Translations under genes and position numbers: made by a program
DNA from: Symbiodinium sp. CCMP2592
Taxonomy: Eukaryota > Sar > Dinophyceae > Suessiales > Symbiodiniaceae
Assembly (NCBI GenBank): GCA_905221615.1
Contig: CAJNDT010001001.1
Location: forward strand, 1,953,443-2,017,442
Reading direction: 5' to 3'
DNA: 64,000 nucleotides
Shown: piece by piece, positions 10,263-21,500 of the stretch
How positions within the stretch are numbered: position 1 is the stretch's first letter
Layout of the letters: each line of letters starts with the position of its first letter
The notes under the pieces: generated by a model
What the model was told of the DNA's origin: nothing
Seen by the model: the letters and a program-made list of their open reading frames with translations, nothing else
Database searches by the model: none

Positions 10263-10474
10263 AAAATAGATAGTCTAACAGATTATTCAGACGGATGGAT
10301 AGCTCCTACTGTGGTCGCATGGCATACACCTGAAACCGGTCACCCAAGCCCCACAAAAGCCTTCCCCAAGGATACTGGACGCTGAAGCAGCCTGGGTCTT
10401 GGCCTAGCAAAGGGTTTGCCTGTTAAGAGTTAAGGGCGTCATCAAGGCGTCCTATAAAGTTTTCAATGATCCAT

Positions 10475-10594
10475 ACCTTAAGGATTAATCACATGTGAAC
10501 CCTGAAAGGGCTTAAGCTTCATATACCATACAGGGATTCATAGTATATGGGCAAAAACAGCCCTATACTTTTAAGGGTCATGTGGTCCTTTAGG
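10475..10594. repeat. Family B fold-back element, reverse orientation
   Basis: Diverged: CCTTAAGGATTAATCACATG...GGGTCATGTGGTCCTTTAGG with the central TACCATACAGGGATTCATAG block. No exon is visible at its borders. Confidence 0.6.
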
Positions 10595-10853
10595 TACACC
10601 CTAAACCCTAAACTTGGCCCTAAACTTAGACTTCGGTTTTCAATGATCCGTAAAGGACTCTTACTAAAGTGGCCCGTCAGGGCTGTCTAGGGTTGCAGGA
10701 CTGAGGGTCTTCGGATGTAAGTCTTAGGGTTCAAGGCTTCGGTTTAGGGCTTCTGGGTTAGCGTAAGAATCATTGGGTTCAGAGTTCGGGTTTAGGCTTC
10801 TATAAGGGGATGTGTTTCAGTTTTAAGCCTTTAAAATAGGGTTCCTACAAGGG

Positions 10854-10966
10854 CTAGGGTGCCCAGTAGTACCCTTGTTCCCTTTTTGTAGTCATAGGTT
10901 CCTTAGAAAGCTATTCAATACCGAAAAGGGAGCCCTTTTTATTGTTAGGTTACTGGGCGTCCTAGT
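10854..10966. repeat. Family F fold-back element
   Basis: Arms CTAGGGTGCCCAGTAG and TACTGGGCGTCCTAG; inside, two CCCTTTTTGTAG / AGCCCTTTTTATTG blocks. Other copies are at 48487 and 51688, with a partial copy at 63176. Confidence 0.7.
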
Positions 10967-11029
10967 CCAGGGTTAGCGTAAGAATCATTGAGTTCACAAT
11001 TGTAAGCGTGGGTTTTCGTTTATTCTGAC

Positions 11030-11800
11030 ACGTGGGTGCTCGGGTTGTAGCATCTCTTGAGCAGGGCCAACGATGGTAGATCATGTTTTCTGGGGCGATA
11101 CGAAACTCGGACCTGAAGCGCGACTGTGGCAATTTACATCTTGGTTCTTAGCACTTGCTCTCTGTGTGATCCTGCTCGCCGATTGCCGGGTGATTGAATT
11201 GGCAGTATCACGCGTAGTTAAGAGTCGGATTGTCTGAAGACGAATTCACAGCGTTGTTGCTGTTCATCAGCATTTCGCGCGTCAGAAGTCAAAAGCGAAC
11301 ACACAGTCCCATTGGGTCTTCAAGCCGGACAAAAGGCCTCAGCTCTTTCCAGCCGATGCGTGTGTGGAAAGTCAATCATGGGAAAGCTGCCGCTGGGCGT
11401 TTGCCGAGGTAGATGGGGATGGAGCACCCGGATTAATTAACAGATTGACTGATTGCTCGCCATGGTTGCAATGGCTGGAGAACCGTGTGTTTGACTTTGT
11501 CGAAGCCTCGAGAGAAAGCTTGAATCAGAGAGTGCACCATGACATCTTTGGAAATGAGTTTCTGTTTTCGGTTACATGGTTTCGGCTTGCTACGACCTTC
11601 AACTTCATTCCATGAGCCGGCGCCAGCGCCATCGACGGAAGGTGGCGATACCGTCAACGTCAAAGCCGTTAATGGTGAGAAGGCATTGCCGCGGATTGGT
11701 CTCGGCAGTTATGTTGCAGTCTCACCTTCATGGTTACACTGGCCCTCGGAACCCTGTGAGTGATGTGCAGGATTTGTCATCAGTCCGGTTTCCACCCTTT
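11030..11800 (+). CDS. Coding-like region with an 83-codon frame
   Basis: About 750 bases free of telomere-like words. The + frame at 11364-11615 contains AEVDGDGAPGLINRLTD and VFDFVEASRESLNQ, plausible for a globular protein, and stops naturally. The minus strand is also partly open. No family or splice model could be fixed. Confidence 0.25.
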
Positions 11801-11919
11801 TAGTGGTTTACCCTAAACCCTAAACCCTTATAGACGCCCTATATAGTAGAAGCCCTTAAAGGATCCCTAAGTTAAAACTGCCCTTGTATGTACTATATTA
11901 ACCAACACGGCGTTAGGAG

Positions 11920-11957
11920 GCCGAGGAGCAGCTTCGTACCCTGGCCTTTCTGCAGAA
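11920..11957 (+). CDS. Exon-like island, helical peptide
   Basis: Between acceptor TTAGGAG|G and donor CAGAA|GCTTG the frame reads AEEQLRTLAFLQK, a strongly helical sequence in the middle of telomere-like filler. Unknown gene. Confidence 0.35.
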
Positions 11958-11967
11958 GCTTGAAACT

Positions 11968-12045
11968 ATACCGGTTTGGGGTTTAGGGTTTGGGGTTTAG
12001 GGTGTAGGGTTTGGGGTTTATTGTTTGGGGTTTAGGGTTTAGGGC
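11968..12045. repeat. TTTAGGG-type array
   Basis: Repeated GGGTTTGGGGTTTAGGG words, G-rich on the + strand. Confidence 0.7.
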
Positions 12046-13960
12046 AACCTGAGAATAGCCTTGAACGAAAAGTTAGTTCAATTTACCTCGACACCTCTAC
12101 ACCCTAAACATACAAAGCCAGACATATACAATCCTTAAAGGAACGTTTGTAGAACCCTGATAGGAACTCCGTAAGAAGCCTTGCAGCCCTCCCACCCTGA
12201 ACCTTGAAATCCAAAACCTCTAACAGGCCTCCCACAAGAGCCCTTCAAGAACCCTATGTACTCTTAAGGGATTCCTTGGCATGAACTGCGAGCCCCAAAA
12301 CGCAAGAAACCCTCTAATCCTTGAAAGCCCTCCTAAATAAGCGGCTTTGTGCCCTACATCCAGAAGCCCTCAGCCCTGAACCCCGAAGTACTAGATAGGC
12401 CCCTGGAGCTAAGAGCACTAAGCCGTCATGTACAGAACCCTGGGGATCAGCATAGCCCAAAAGCCTTATATAGTATGGTCTTTGGGCCCAAAAGTCTGAA
12501 TATATGAGTCCTTAGATCCCTAGGGGAGGCCGGAATAGTTACTAACATTGGGCCTTTGGCTTCCTTAGGGTTGGGGTTTCCGGCTTCGGGTTCAGGTTTG
12601 GGGCTTCAGGTCTATGGCTCATACAACTATATACAACTATACTGTACATCAAACCACTACTCTACATGCTATGGCCCTGTACATCACAGAATCCCTGTGA
12701 ACCCTTTTATAAGGAACTAAGGAACCCTTACAGGAGCCGTACCCCCTAATTTTCGGAAACTCCCAAAGCCTAAGCCCCATAGGTCTTTTATAGGATCCCC
12801 TCACGGAGCCCTTACAGGATCCCTTTAAAGGAGCCCCTAGATTTTCGGAAACTCCCACATGACAGCACCCAAAAAGGCCGTGAGATCTGACAGCTCTAAG
12901 GTCTCCTATCCTGAGGCCTAGTAGTAGAGTAGGTAACCTTTAACCTTTTTTGGGGTAATATAGTCCCTTTAAGCCAAGAAGGGCACCCTATTATTCCTAG
13001 GTTTCGGGGTTAGGGCTTATACGGCTTAAAAGGTTTAATTAGGGTTATGGGGTTTAGGGTTATAAGGCTATAGGGTTTAGGGTTATAGGGTTATATATAG
13101 GGTTTAGGGTTAAGGTTCGGGCTTTTTGGGTCTTGAACGGCTTTGGGTTTGGGGGTGCATCATGACGGCATTAGGGTTTCGGAGTTTAGGGTTTGGGGTT
13201 GAGGTGTTTAATTAAGGCGTTTAGGAGTTTGGGGTTTGGCGTTGAGGTGTTTAGGGCGTTTAGGGTTTAGGGGTCTAAGGTATAGGGCTGAGGGTCTACG
13301 GGTTCTCGGGTTTAGGGTTGAGGGATTGAGGAATTGAGGCTTTAGGGTTTAGTTGGTGCAAGGCCAGGCAGCCCCATGACACCGACCACAAGGTCCATGT
13401 GGCAGCCTCGGCTTTGCTGCTTCTACGGCTTAGGGCTAGATGGGGGGGTGTAAACGGGCTTTCAGGGTTCATTGTAATGTCTTTAAACAGTGCACCGGTG
13501 TAAAAGGGCTTTCAGGGTGAATCCTTAAACAGTGAACCCTAACAAGTCTATAGAAGGAATTCATACGGCACTCTAGGGTTTTTTTCGGATCTGCATTTTG
13601 GGCATTCAGCATGTGTTTCGGCATCATCTTAACTTTCTCGTCTGCTGAACATCCTGGGTTTGGGGAACACCTCCGTAATAGAGTATCATGTTTGCTTTTC
13701 AACCTTTTGGGATACGATGATTCCTATATCATCCCAAACTTTTCGGTATTAGAGCTCCCCGAAACAGGACATGCGCACCTTCGATCCTAACAGACCCAAG
13801 CACCCGGCAAGTAGGACACGTGGCCCGAGCCCTGTGCATAGCAATTTCAACCACCTTTAAGAGGACTCAAACAATGGGACCCTGATCGTAAGGAGCAGCC
13901 CATTATAATCATAGTACAGTATACCCCCAAACCTTATTCTGATTATTTACGCCCCTACAT
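12046..13960. other. Filler-rich stretch, no gene seen
   Basis: AACCCT-rich sequence to 12600, two half copies of family D in the same orientation (ACCCCCTAATTTTCGGAAACTCCC near 12742 and GATTTTCGGAAACTCCC near 12840), a TTTAGGG-like array at 13010-13345, and a partial family C element at about 13880-13965. Frames of 70-77 codons at 12649-12858 and 13469-13702 run through repeats. Confidence 0.45.
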
Positions 13961-14104
13961 TAAAGAACCCCAGCATAGACCCCTTATAGACCCTCAATAA
14001 CACGAGACTCCGCAGAATCCACGCCAAGTCAGGTCGAAACCATGGCTCACCTGGGCCTTGCAGGGAAGCCGAGCGGGATGAACCTGTGTGTTGATCTAGC
14101 ACTG

Positions 14105-14575
14105 GATAGCTTGGCTTAGTATAGCCTAGTATAGTATAGTCTGGTATAGTGTAGTCTAGTATAGTATAGTCTAGTATAGCATAGCATAGTCTAGCTAGGC
14201 TAGTCTAGTCTAGAGAGTAGCCGCTGAGGCACTGTAGAGTAGAGTAGAGTACAGTAGAGCAGAGCAGGAGCAGAGTAGAGTATATCATATTAGAACATGC
14301 CGAATACACCGTATGTAAAGCCAGCATAGGCTACAGCCTATATGCGATAGTATTTCGTATGTCGTACCAGTATACAGTTTGTAGCATATAGTTTGCAGTG
14401 TACAGCCTACAGAATCGTTTATAGTGAGTAGTATGCACTATAGAACTTTTAGCATATAGTAGTATATGCCGTATAGTATAGTAAAGTACTGCATATAGTA
14501 GCTTAGTCTATGACATAGTGTAGTTCAGTGGTAGAGTACAGTAGAGCAGCGTAGAGCAGAGTATGCTATGCAGCA
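14105..14575. repeat. Degenerate 5-mer satellite (TAGTC/TATAG, then AGTAG/TATGC)
   Basis: TAGTCTAGTATAGTATAG words to about 14215, AGTAGAGTAGAG to 14285, then looser TAGTATGCA/GTATAG words. Pentamer periodicity fades toward 14575. Confidence 0.6.
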
Positions 14576-14888
14576 TAGGATGTTCTTGTCTCGTCTGGTC
14601 TCTGCTTCTAGTTTCATGTGTAGGCTTTGGGAGAGTTGAGGGCTTCAAGGTTGAAGAGTTAGGGTGCTTAGGGCTTCAGCTTGGGTAACAGTCCTGAATG
14701 GTTTAGGGTTCGGGTTGTGGGGTCTAGGGCTTTGGGTGTAGCACTGAGGTCTAGGGTTCAGGGTGAGGTGTTGTGGGAGCTCGCGTGAGGTGCTAGGGTT
14801 GATTTACAGTGCAATGCAGACCCCTGAAGAGCAACAAATTCCACGACCTGAATGAGGCTGGCACTCACCTTAAACCCTAAGCCTTGAA

Positions 14889-15016
14889 CTACTTAGAGGT
14901 TCACGGAACTTAGTAAATATAGGGTTATAATTAAGATAACTATGCTTATAGTTACTTGTACCCCCCATTAAGGTACTTATAACCTTACTTGCTAAGTCCA
15001 GTGATCCTCCAAGTAA
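14889..15016. repeat. Family H fold-back element
   Basis: CTACTTAGAGGTTCACGG...GTGATCCTCCAAGTA with internal AGGGTTATAATTAAG and CTTATAACCTTACTT. A diverged copy of the elements at 37321, 49112 and 53031. Confidence 0.55.
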
Positions 15017-15194
15017 GCACGAAGCCCCAATTAATTGCCTTAACAAGGCTTGCAATCAGGATCCGATATTGGAAATCAGGGCCCGCGAAATCAGAAGAAT
15101 GCATCTTTCTCCTGCCTAAGTTGTTGCCTTCGAACTTGCTCTTAGTTCTGCAATAGTAGTCTGAAAGTTTAAACTTTTATTTCTGTGGCTTATT

Positions 15195-15450
15195 GGGCGA
15201 GTAAGTGCCGGATCTATACGCTCTATGTGCGGAGCAGAACAACGAAGTCGCTGTGCAGATCCACTGTGCGGAGGCTGTGTCCTTCCTCATCTTCATCATG
15301 AGTGGCCCTTCTGGGGGTCGGGTCCTGCTGAGGTGCAGCAAGTTTTGGGAAACGAGACTTGCATGGCAGCCGTCTGTGCTGCACCGCATCGGTGTCCTCA
15401 TGGTCGTTTTGCCTGATTGCCTAGAGACACACCTGTCGAGCAAATTTTGA
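15195..15450 (+). CDS. Coding-like region, 81-codon frame
   Basis: The + frame includes LYALCAEQNNEVAVQIH and LFIMSGPSGG-like residues; the minus strand is open too. Free of repeats. No recognised family; splice sites not fixed. Confidence 0.25.
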
Positions 15451-15650
15451 ACCCTATACCCTACCGGGGACCCTACCCTAGAGATCCGAAGCCCTGAATC
15501 CAACCCCATACCCTAAGCCCTCAGCCCTGCCAGAATCAGCAGTTTAACCTCGTACAACCCTTATAGACATCTACGCCTCCCTAAAGCCGTGACACCCTCG
15601 TTCCTCAACCCCAAGCCCTAAAGCAAACCCATGTCTTCGCTTTTGCCTAG

Positions 15651-15699
15651 GCCCTGAACCTTCTCACCAGCAACGTGCAGGAAGTGGAGAAGGCCGCCG
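15651..15699 (+). CDS. Exon-like island, helical peptide
   Basis: Acceptor TTTTGCCTAG|G and donor GCCG|GTGTTGGG frame a 49-bp segment reading ALNLLTSNVQEVEKAA. Good coding character and textbook GT-AG borders within filler. Unknown gene. Confidence 0.4.
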
Positions 15700-15750
15700 G
15701 TGTTGGGTTCAGGGGCTTATCGAAGGGTTCGGGTCCAGGGTTTTCGGATA

Positions 15751-15858
15751 TTAAGGACGACATGTATCCTGACAAGGGTCTTAAGGTTCAGTTCCCCTAT
15801 AAAGGGTTCATAGTATAAGGCCATAAGCACCTGTTGTTAAGGGTCGTTCGTCCTTAAA
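15751..15858. repeat. Family B fold-back element, reverse orientation, diverged
   Basis: TTAAGGACGACATG...GGGTCGTTCGTCCTTAA with the GGGTTCATAGTATAAGG core. It lies about 50 bases after the island at 15651-15699. Confidence 0.55.
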
Positions 15859-16021
15859 GTGGGATTCAAGATTTTTGTTTGGGATTTAATAGGCTCTGAG
15901 AGATTACGAGGATTTTTTGCTGGGTTCAATGATCTTCTGCTGCGTTCCGGTTCTGACCCCTAACCCCCCCTAAACCCCTAAACCCCTAAATCCTAAACCC
16001 CACACCCTACACCCTAAACCT

Positions 16022-16098
16022 GTTGAACGCGACTCCTCGGCGCCAAAGATCAAACACAGGATCCTCGACCACCAAACCAGAGAACTCAGAGAAGCCCA
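16022..16098 (+). CDS. Exon-like island before a family D element
   Basis: Frame reads VERDSSAPKIKHRIL then HQTRELREAH, highly charged and helix-prone, and runs directly into the family D element (possible GA donor CGG|GAGTTTCC). Unknown gene. Confidence 0.3.
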
Positions 16099-16100
16099 TT

Positions 16101-16209
16101 CGGGAGTTTCCGCAAATTAGGGGCACCGTATTTTGGGGTCCTTATAAGAAGGATCCTACTATTTCGGGTACTATATCAGGGTCCCCTAGTTTCGGAAAAA
16201 ACTCTCCCA
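16101..16209. repeat. Family D fold-back element
   Basis: GGGAGTTTCCGCAAATTAGGGG at left; GGGTCCCCTAGTTTCGGAAAAAACTCTCCC at right; core ATAAGAAGGATCCTACTATT. Confidence 0.65.
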
Positions 16210-17006
16210 AGAACCCTAAAAGAATGCCATAAATGCGGCGGCCTAAACCTCAAAGCATATGTAGATCGCGGCACGAGAGACAAAGAAAGGGCAACATTTG
16301 GAGGTCGGACTAATTCCCATAATATGTTCCGCGCTACATGTACTATCATATAATCAAAGTATAAGATAGCCAGCCCAAAACCCTGTTTTAATCATAACAA
16401 ACACTTTTGCTATGGTCACTGTTATAACTGAAGTATAAGATGGCCCCCTAAACCCTAATCCCCAAAAGCCGGTTCCAATCAGTGTACCAAGCCGCGAAAC
16501 ACTCGAGCCCTAAACTACTCACGAAGAGGCTCTTTATGATCAGCAGTGCCTTGTGTTTTACACTGGCTCTTCATTCTAATAAGGGGTATAGTTGCTGCAG
16601 AAGCCGCGCCGACAGGTTTTCAGAAACAGCAGCCACAACAACAAGTCGATCCACCATCGCGCCATGCAGAAGGCATCTCTTTGTCATAGAGACGCCAAAA
16701 CAAGTACCCAAATGCTATTTCGGGGGCTCCTGATGATGAATATACTATAAAAGCCTCAAAACTAATCCTCTTCTGATTAAAACATGAAGGCCCCTATATT
16801 TCGCGTTTTCAGGGCTTGGTGAGGCTAGACCACGGCTCAGAGATTCTAGTCTGTAGAGGTCTTACATCGGGCTTAAGTCTGGCTCTAGGTCTACTTTGAG
16901 CTACGTACCAAAACTTACTTCTTTTGGGGTCCCATAAATAACAGTCTCCAAATCAGGGTATATGACAGGACCCTACGAAAAACAGGTTATGGCAGTTCAA
17001 ATTACT
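16210..17006. other. Stretch with partial family C copies, no clear gene
   Basis: Two partial family C copies at about 16310-16410 and 16420-16460 (ATAAGATAGCC..., ATAAGATGGCC...). An 83-codon + frame at 16482-16733 has no recognisable features. Confidence 0.4.
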
Positions 17007-17103
17007 GTTGATGATTTAAATGCTGCATTACCCATAGTAAGAAATATGCCATTATTCCCATAGTTTGGGGTCCTCAGGGTAATGAAGGATTCATATCATC
17101 AAC
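17007..17103. repeat. Family A fold-back element
   Basis: GTTGATGATTTAAATGCTGC and TCATATCATCAAC ends. The 3' flank is CG rather than AG, so this copy lacks the acceptor seen at 9.8 and 33.75 kb. Confidence 0.7.
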
Positions 17104-17180
17104 CGTATGGACTGGCTTGAGACATGAGCCTTGTTTGCGGAGTGTTGACAGATTGGATGGGCTGTACAGGCTCTGCACAT

Positions 17181-17291
17181 ACTGTAGGGGCCTAAATTAT
17201 TTACCAATACCATGCTTGGGGGGTTTCTTAACAAGAATAACTATAGTATAATGCGCCCCAAAACCCTTTTCTAATTACTCAGGCCCTACAT
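17181..17291. repeat. Family C fold-back element
   Basis: ACTGTAGGGGCCTAAATTATTTACC at left, TTCTAATTACTCAGGCCCTACA at right. A second half copy follows at about 17309-17372. Confidence 0.6.
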
Positions 17292-17873
17292 TAGGTGATC
17301 TTCATACGTTTGTTATAGTTATAGTATCATGGGCCCCAAAACCTTGTTAACAACTCTTAAGGCCCCTTGTTGCAGCTCTAAGCTTTCAAGGCAGCAAGCC
17401 CGTCACCTTCGACCGGACCGTCATGGACTGTTGTGACATCAGAAGTTGGTGATGCCAGCAGCAGCTCCCAAAAGAAGCCACGAGATACGCATGGCATCCC
17501 TAAGCTAACCACAGCACGGAGGTCGGACTAGATAGCACAAGTATACACGTATAGTCATCCAATAAGCAAGGCTCGTGTATTCGACGGCTTCTGACAAGAC
17601 CTGGCGAGCCCCTGCTCTCGGAGCCATTTTCTATGACAGGTTGACAGAAAAAGACTGAACCACCCAAACTTCTCCAAACACGAGGCCCCCAGTGCTGCCA
17701 GATTATGTTCTCCTTATCAGTAAGCACCCAGTGTTGAAATTGGGACAATCCGTGTATACAGGAACCCATAGCAGCCTTTCAAGCATTTTGACTAGCAACT
17801 TTATGGAAAGCCCATAAAGGACCTTTTTGGATACCTTACAAAACTACAGGAACCTATAGAGACGAGGTAAAGC

Positions 17874-17978
17874 ATATGGCAATTTCCGAAAACAGGGGGC
17901 CCTAATATAGTTCCCTAAATAGGATCCTTATGTAAAGGGCCCCAAAATACGGTGCCTCTAATTTTGGGAAACCCCCAT
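17874..17978. repeat. Family D fold-back element
   Basis: TATGGCAATTTCCGAAAAC...AATTTTGGGAAACCCCCATA. It ends immediately before the coding-like island at 17980, the boundary CCCCCATAG| giving an AG acceptor. Confidence 0.6.
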
Positions 17979-17979
17979 A

Positions 17980-18049
17980 GTGGTGAATGAAAAGACGGCG
18001 CAGGTGGTGATCATGTTCGGCTTATCCAAGAACAAGGCCGGAGATTGCG
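17980..18049 (+). CDS. Exon-like island beside the copia insertion
   Basis: Frame reads VNEKTAQVVIMFGLSKNK and then AGDC before a GTGAGG donor. The last 35 bases (18026-18060) reappear with one change at 27885-27919 on the other side of the retrotransposon. Unknown protein. Confidence 0.4.
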
Positions 18050-18060
18050 TGAGGCTAGGA
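18026..18060 (+). repeat. 35-bp direct repeat of exon end, left copy
   Basis: CCAAGAACAAGGCCGG... matches 27885-27919 at 34 of 35 positions by eye. It lies outside the target duplication of the retrotransposon, so it predates that insertion. Confidence 0.7.
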
Positions 18061-18078
18061 ATTAGGGAACCGTTATAG

Positions 18079-18083
18079 GAACC
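18079..18083. other. Target site duplication, left (GAACC)
   Basis: GAACC directly precedes the outer TG of the LTR and is repeated at 27828-27832 directly after the outer CA. Confidence 0.8.
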
Positions 18084-18355
18084 TGAAGATTCCCTTGACT
18101 GCGGGTCAGGTCGGGGCGGCTTATCAAGCTTCAGACAACAAATGATCAAGAAGCCATGGCGCAATCTCAGAACGAATTGATTTTCACACACAAAAGCTGT
18201 CTGAGTACCACATATGCCTCTTCGGGCCGGGATCAACATTTAGCTCTTGGCTTTACAACGTGTGATCGACATGGAACATCTCTCACTCTTAGGATCGACG
18301 TTCAAAGCATGTCATGAAAGCCTGAAGGGCATCGGACGCAGTTCACAATCCAACA
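18084..18355 (-). repeat. Copia 3' LTR (272 bp)
   Basis: Begins TGAAGATTCC and ends AATCCAACA on the + strand, that is TGTTGGATT...TCTTCA on the element's own strand, the usual TG...CA ends. I see no difference from the 5' LTR at 27556-27827. Confidence 0.9.
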
Positions 18356-18364
18356 CTCCTCCTT
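18356..18364 (-). other. Polypurine tract
   Basis: On the element strand AAGGAGGAG abuts the 3' LTR (TGTTGG), the expected plus-strand priming site. Confidence 0.7.
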
Positions 18365-18521
18365 GGTCTGAAATGCCACGCACTCAGACCATCAAACAAA
18401 GGGCTCACTGCAAACATCGTTGTGCTAGAACTGCTCCACAGTTCTCATGCATGTGGCCTTCGAGCATCCTTTAAGCAAAGTATCTCACACATCCAGATCA
18501 TAGCATTCCACACACAGCACT

Positions 18522-21500
18522 TCAGTACGACCGAGAGGGCTGCAGGGACCTGCTTCTCCGCGTATACAACGGATTACGATTCTGGCAGTATGCGCAATAC
18601 TCAACTCGATATACATCCCCAGAATTCCGCAGCCCATGACAATCCTTGTCCGTGTGCAGCTTGGATCTCGAGGAATTGGTTTTGTAGAAACCGTTTTCAG
18701 GGAACGCTTCATAGATCTCCTCAGGCATTGGTGGAGGTGGCATCGGGTGATCATATGATTCAATAACCTTCTTCGTTGAACGTCCCCTTCGGGCCAATTG
18801 AGGTTCAAGGACCGGTGGCGGAGGAGGAATTGTAGGTTCCACACCCACATCTTCTGTAGCGCGCTCTAAAAAGGCCTTGTCGATCTCCTCCTCAGCCGCT
18901 GCCCTCGCTGTTTCCCTCAATCGTCTCAGCTTTCGTTGCTTCGGCGACTCGCGACACCAGCCCAAAACGGATCTGCTTAGCCATTTCACTGCCTCCCAAC
19001 AAGCCACAGCTGTGATGCAGACCAGCAAAGTCACCACAACCAGTTCATCAACTCCCACAGACTGTAGCCTTGTCTTGTTGTCCTCCTCAGCTCTTGATGG
19101 AACAATCACCAGCGCCAAAGCAAGCATGGCCAAATAAGCACCCTTCGCACAAAGGGCTTGCACTGCTTCAGTTGGAAGATTCCTGAAGCCCCACAACAAG
19201 AGGAGTTCCCAGAGCCTCATCTTGGGATGCATCTTCGTAGCCAAATCTGCCACTTGCTTTTCTCCAACTATGTGCTGTGCAATCAGCTCGCCATCCTCAA
19301 CCATTGATCGAAGCTTGGCACTGCGAACCTTCAAGTGCCTTGTGCGCCACGATCCAGGCCCTCCTTGAATCATGGATAAAGCGCTTGAATTGTCCACCAT
19401 GAGGTAGCGCTCTGCTCTGGTTCCCAGGATTTCGTCTAAGATACTTGCGATGTTCTCCAACAACACAACAGCATTTGTCGTCTCGTACAACTCAGCTTCC
19501 ATAACCGACAAAGTAACGAAACTCTGCTTGGAAGCTTTCCATGCAACAGCAGACCCAAGGTATGTTACAGCACAAGCTCCAAATGATTTCTCGCCATACG
19601 GTGAGAAACTCGCGTCAGAGTAAGTGTGTATGCGTGCCATGTCTGTGTGCGTCGTACACTGCTCATGCGGCTGTTTGTTGTCGTTGCTGCTTTTGCAATC
19701 TTCATCTCGTTCATCACGCTCTGCTCCCATAAGCAACTTCATCGACTGGGTGGCCTTCAAGTAGCTCAACAAACGACGTCCAATCTGAACCACCTTGTTA
19801 GGCTGCCGGCTAACTCGAGAAGCCATGTACATCACTGGGAACTGTAGGTCAGGCCTCGTTCTCATGGTCAGCCATAAATGCTCTCCAACGATCTTCTGTG
19901 CTGCCTTCAATTCCGAAGTGGAGTAGTTCTCGTCATCGCTGCCATCGCCTTCACATAACCATTCCTTCGGACATGGAAGCTTCGTACCCACAGAGTCGCT
20001 CATGTCATAGTTCCGGAGAAGCTCCTTGATGTACCCTTCCTGGCAAATCTCGAAGACAAAGTTCGACTTCTGAAACACCTCCATGCCCAAGTATCTGGTA
20101 CCCGAAGCTTCATGAGCCCATTCCAACTGTGAGCAAGGCCATTCTTCTTGAACCCAATCATGTATGGCTCTGACCAGGGAGTCTTCGGAGAGGTAAAAGA
20201 GGTCGTCGACATACGTGATAATCAACGCCAGCAGCTCCCCTTGTGCCTTCAAACAGCTGTCCTCATCATAGGCCAACCAAAGGTCAGGGTCCGACATCGA
20301 AGGTTTCAAGGTGATCGTCCGGCCCTTCCACGGAATGCGGGCCTTCAAGAGCCGATTGGTACGATGCTGGGACCATATCGACGGTGACTCCCTCAGTCCA
20401 TATAATGGCTTCAGAACCAACCACAACTCTTCGGGCTTCGCCAAATTGGCGTCGATAAGAACGCGAGGAGGGTAAATGGCATATGATGCCAAACCTGCCG
20501 GCCAGTCTGCCAACAGGAAGGCAGCCGTGACATCACTCGTAGCGCCTCGCCATCTCCTTGATGAAGAGTACGTCAAGGCCAATCTCATCGTCTCGGCCGA
20601 GACACCGCCCGCATACAAGTTGAAGTTGGGGTTGTCGTTCTCCACAAAGTTTCCGCAAAGTACAAGTCGGAATTTGCGGCGAGCACGCTGACCACGCACC
20701 GCTGGAGGTTTTAATGTGAACACTCCCTTTGATGGTACAATGCGAAGTTCACCACGACGTTCCATCTCTCGAGCCTTCCAAAGCGGGATCGCCTTCAAGG
20801 TGCCGTTGAAGAGCTGGTCAACCTCCTTCTTCAAAGCCTCCAACCACTTATCTAAAGCCCGTCGAACTTGATCCAAAGGAACTGTGTGCACCACTTCCAG
20901 GTCACCCGTCATCTGCTCCAGCATCTGCTCATAGTCCGGCTCCTCCTGAGGTTGAGCCGCCTTGAGGAACCTCTCTGTGACCTCTTTCTCACAACACCCT
21001 TGACGTTCCACAACATCCTGCATCATGTCCTCAATTGCAGCCGTAACATTCTCAATTTCATCAGTCACCTGAGCTCCAGCACGACGGCATTCTTCGAGAA
21101 GGGCGTGCTCCTCCTCAAGGAGTAGCCGTAGTCTATTGGACCTCTCGCTCAGATCACCCAACAGCTGATCTTGCTCCTCAGTCAGAGCCACCAAGGAATC
21201 CTCGAGCGTCCCACAGTCCTCAGTCTCTAGCGGCCGGATCAAGTAGAGCTCTGGCTGACCATAGTCACAGAGGGAATCTTCCGCCTCAGGCACACCGGGG
21301 TTCACGATGTCATTCTGCGCCACACTGGGGATCACGACGTCATTCTGCGCCACACTGGGGATCACGATGTCATTCTGCGCCACACTGGGGATCACGATGT
21401 CATTCTGCGCCACACTGGGGATCACGACGTCATTCTGCGCCACACTGGGGATCACCAGGTCATTCTGCGCCACACTGGGGATCACCAGGTCATTCTGCGC

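Noticed and set aside
19010..19140. Calling the copia tail a retroviral envelope
   Set aside because: Two hydrophobic segments alone are insufficient: no signal peptide, cleavage site or separate frame was seen.
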